In this document: piece after piece, positions 5,031 through 6,152 of the stretch | Layout of the letters: every line of letters begins with the position of its first letter | Position numbering within the stretch: the first letter of the stretch is position 1 | NCBI GenBank assembly: GCA_027364995.1 | Contig: DAHXOG010000045.1 | Location: 1-6,152, forward strand | Reading direction: 5' to 3' | DNA length: 6,152 bases | Origin: Candidatus Mancarchaeum sp. | GTDB taxonomy: Archaea > Micrarchaeota > Micrarchaeia > Micrarchaeales > Micrarchaeaceae | Made by a program: the position numbers and the translations under genes | The notes under the pieces: generated by a model | Databases searched by the model: none | Told to the model about the DNA's origin: nothing | What the model saw: the letters and a program-made list of their open reading frames with translations, nothing else

Positions 5031-6152
5031 TTCTAATATGTTGTATTTTTCAAGCAGCTTATCCAAATCCACCTCCTCATTTGCGAGTATGGCCTTCTTC
5101 AGCATCTTTTCATTTACCTTTTTATAAGCCTCATTGAAGTCATTTATGCGATCCATTATCCGCTCATAAAGCATATTCTTCATCTCGCCGCTTAGTATTC
5201 TTCCTTTTTTGTATTCTTCGGCCAGTTCATCGGCTTCCTTTGGCTTTAGGAAATACGCCTTAAGGTATATGTACGGTATGTCAACTGAAGGGTTGCCTCC
5301 CAAGCGCCTATGCTCATCAACGCTTGCCCTTCCGCCGCTGAACGCCGACATTACCTTCCTCTTTATCTCTTTATCAGAATCCAGCATATATATGGCGTTA
5401 TTCCATGACTTAGACATCTTCCTGCCATCAACCCCTGGCAAGAAGGTGCCGTGCAATGCCGCAGGTTTTTTAAATCCGAACTTATCGGCCAATCCCCTGC
5501 ATATGCGTAAATGCGTATCCTCATCAGGCCCTATTGGCACAAGTACATTCTCGAAGCCCATGGTCTGAGGCAACAGTATATGCGAAGATTGTACAGCAGG
5601 ATAGAAGTGAAGCCCTGCATTTTGATCTGGAGTATAGCCATGGGCATCGCGTATCTCAGAAAGGGTCAGCCCTCTGGACAATTTTATTGCCATGTTGTAT
5701 ATATTAGTATAAAGCTGGTCGATTACCATGTGCGTCTTTTCGGGAATAAATCCCAACGCGATGCCCATTCTGGCAATCCTTAGCGAGTTCTTCAAGCCTT
5801 CCTCTTGTGTTTTGACCTTCTGCGACACGTAGCTTTCATCGTCCGATATGGGTATAAACATCTCAACCCCATATTCCCTTTGGAAGAATCTGTTAGTGTC
5901 GAAGACAAATAACTGCCCGAGATGAGGTATTCCGCTTGCGTTGAATCCTGATACGATTGCGCATTTTTCCCCTTTTTTCAATTTGGAAAAATATGTGTCA
6001 AATTCCCTGTGCGAATATATTAGCCCATTATTAAACGTATAAAAATCAGGGACATCATCAAGCTCGGATATGCTTTTCGCGCCGAATTTGCTTATCAGCT
6101 TCTTGTTGTCATCAAGGAGATGCTTGAGCATATTTTCTACATCGATTTCATT
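5028..6152 (-). CDS. trpS: Tryptophanyl-tRNA synthetase, archaeal type (5' end outside window)
   Basis: This class I synthetase charges tRNA-Trp. Numbering from the ATG at 6131, the protein has YSHREF (39-44), the HIGH-like motif in ASGIPHLGQ (65-73), VPIGPDEDTHLRICR (198-212), the KMSKS loop (238-242), AFSGG (263-267) and EHRRLGGNPSVD (273-284). The last blocks are typical of archaeal/eukaryotic-type TrpRS and separate it from TyrRS. The reading frame stays open through seven more codons to the right edge with no stop, and homologues carry extra residues before the KLISKFG segment (11-17), so the true start is probably beyond 6152 and the ATG at 6131 is likely internal. The HIGH motif has Gln in place of the second His. 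The gene runs in the same direction as hemC, 55 bases upstream of it, with no functional link to haem synthesis that I know of. Confidence 0.92.
   Translation of the reverse strand, partial: NEIDVENMLKHLLDDNKKLISKFGAKSISELDDVPDFYTFNNGLIYSHREFDTYFSKLKKGEKCAIVSGFNASGIPHLGQLFVFDTNRFFQREYGVEMFIPISDDESYVSQKVKTQEEGLKNSLRIARMGIALGFIPEKTHMVIDQLYTNIYNMAIKLSRGLTLSEIRDAHGYTPDQNAGLHFYPAVQSSHILLPQTMGFENVLVPIGPDEDTHLRICRGLADKFGFKKPAALHGTFLPGVDGRKMSKSWNNAIYMLDSDKEIKRKVMSAFSGGRASVDEHRRLGGNPSVDIPYIYLKAYFLKPKEADELAEEYKKGRILSGEMKNMLYERIMDRINDFNEAYKKVNEKMLKKAILANEEVDLDKLLEKYNILE

Overview
The window is a compact stretch of what looks like an archaeal chromosome, moderately AT-rich (about 40% G+C by eye). Three things point to Archaea: the tryptophanyl-tRNA synthetase is of the archaeal type (AFSGG and EHRRLGGNP signatures), the spaces before transcription units hold AT-rich TATA-like boxes rather than -35/-10 pairs, and the codons favour ATA for Ile and AGG/AGA for Arg. 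The lineage is not fixed. An acidophilic Thermoplasmatota member or a DPANN archaeon such as Micrarchaeota would fit, but this is inference.

Layout from left to right: (1) On the minus strand at 1-556 is the N-terminal part of a membrane iron transporter of the VIT1/CCC1 family fused to a ferritin-like (rubrerythrin-like) diiron domain; it is cut by the left edge. (2) A 228-base divergent intergenic region follows. (3) On the plus strand, a HemQ/ChdC-type coproheme decarboxylase abuts a ferrochelatase of the coproporphyrin (CpfC) type. (4) On the minus strand, tail-to-tail with these and overlapping the ferrochelatase by 14 bases, lies a tight hemC-hemD-hemE cluster with overlapping genes. 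(5) Upstream of hemC, on the same strand, is trpS, whose 5' end runs off the right edge.

Together the haem genes cover most of the coproporphyrin-dependent (CPD) route. HemC makes hydroxymethylbilane from porphobilinogen, HemD closes it to uroporphyrinogen III, and HemE decarboxylates that to coproporphyrinogen III. An oxidase (CgoX/HemY, not in the window) would give coproporphyrin III, CpfC inserts iron, and ChdC converts coproheme to haem b. The usual archaeal route runs through sirohaem (Ahb enzymes), so this gene set is unusual for the domain. The early steps are encoded on one strand and the late iron-dependent steps on the other. The late unit shares its promoter region with the iron-handling gene, which suggests, but does not prove, joint control by iron or haem.

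Odd points worth checking are a His in place of a catalytic Arg in HemC, an inverted repeat centred on the hemC TATA-like box, motif changes in HemE, and a HLGQ signature in TrpRS. I saw no tRNA or rRNA genes, insertion sequences, CRISPR arrays or clear terminators, and no wholly unknown system.
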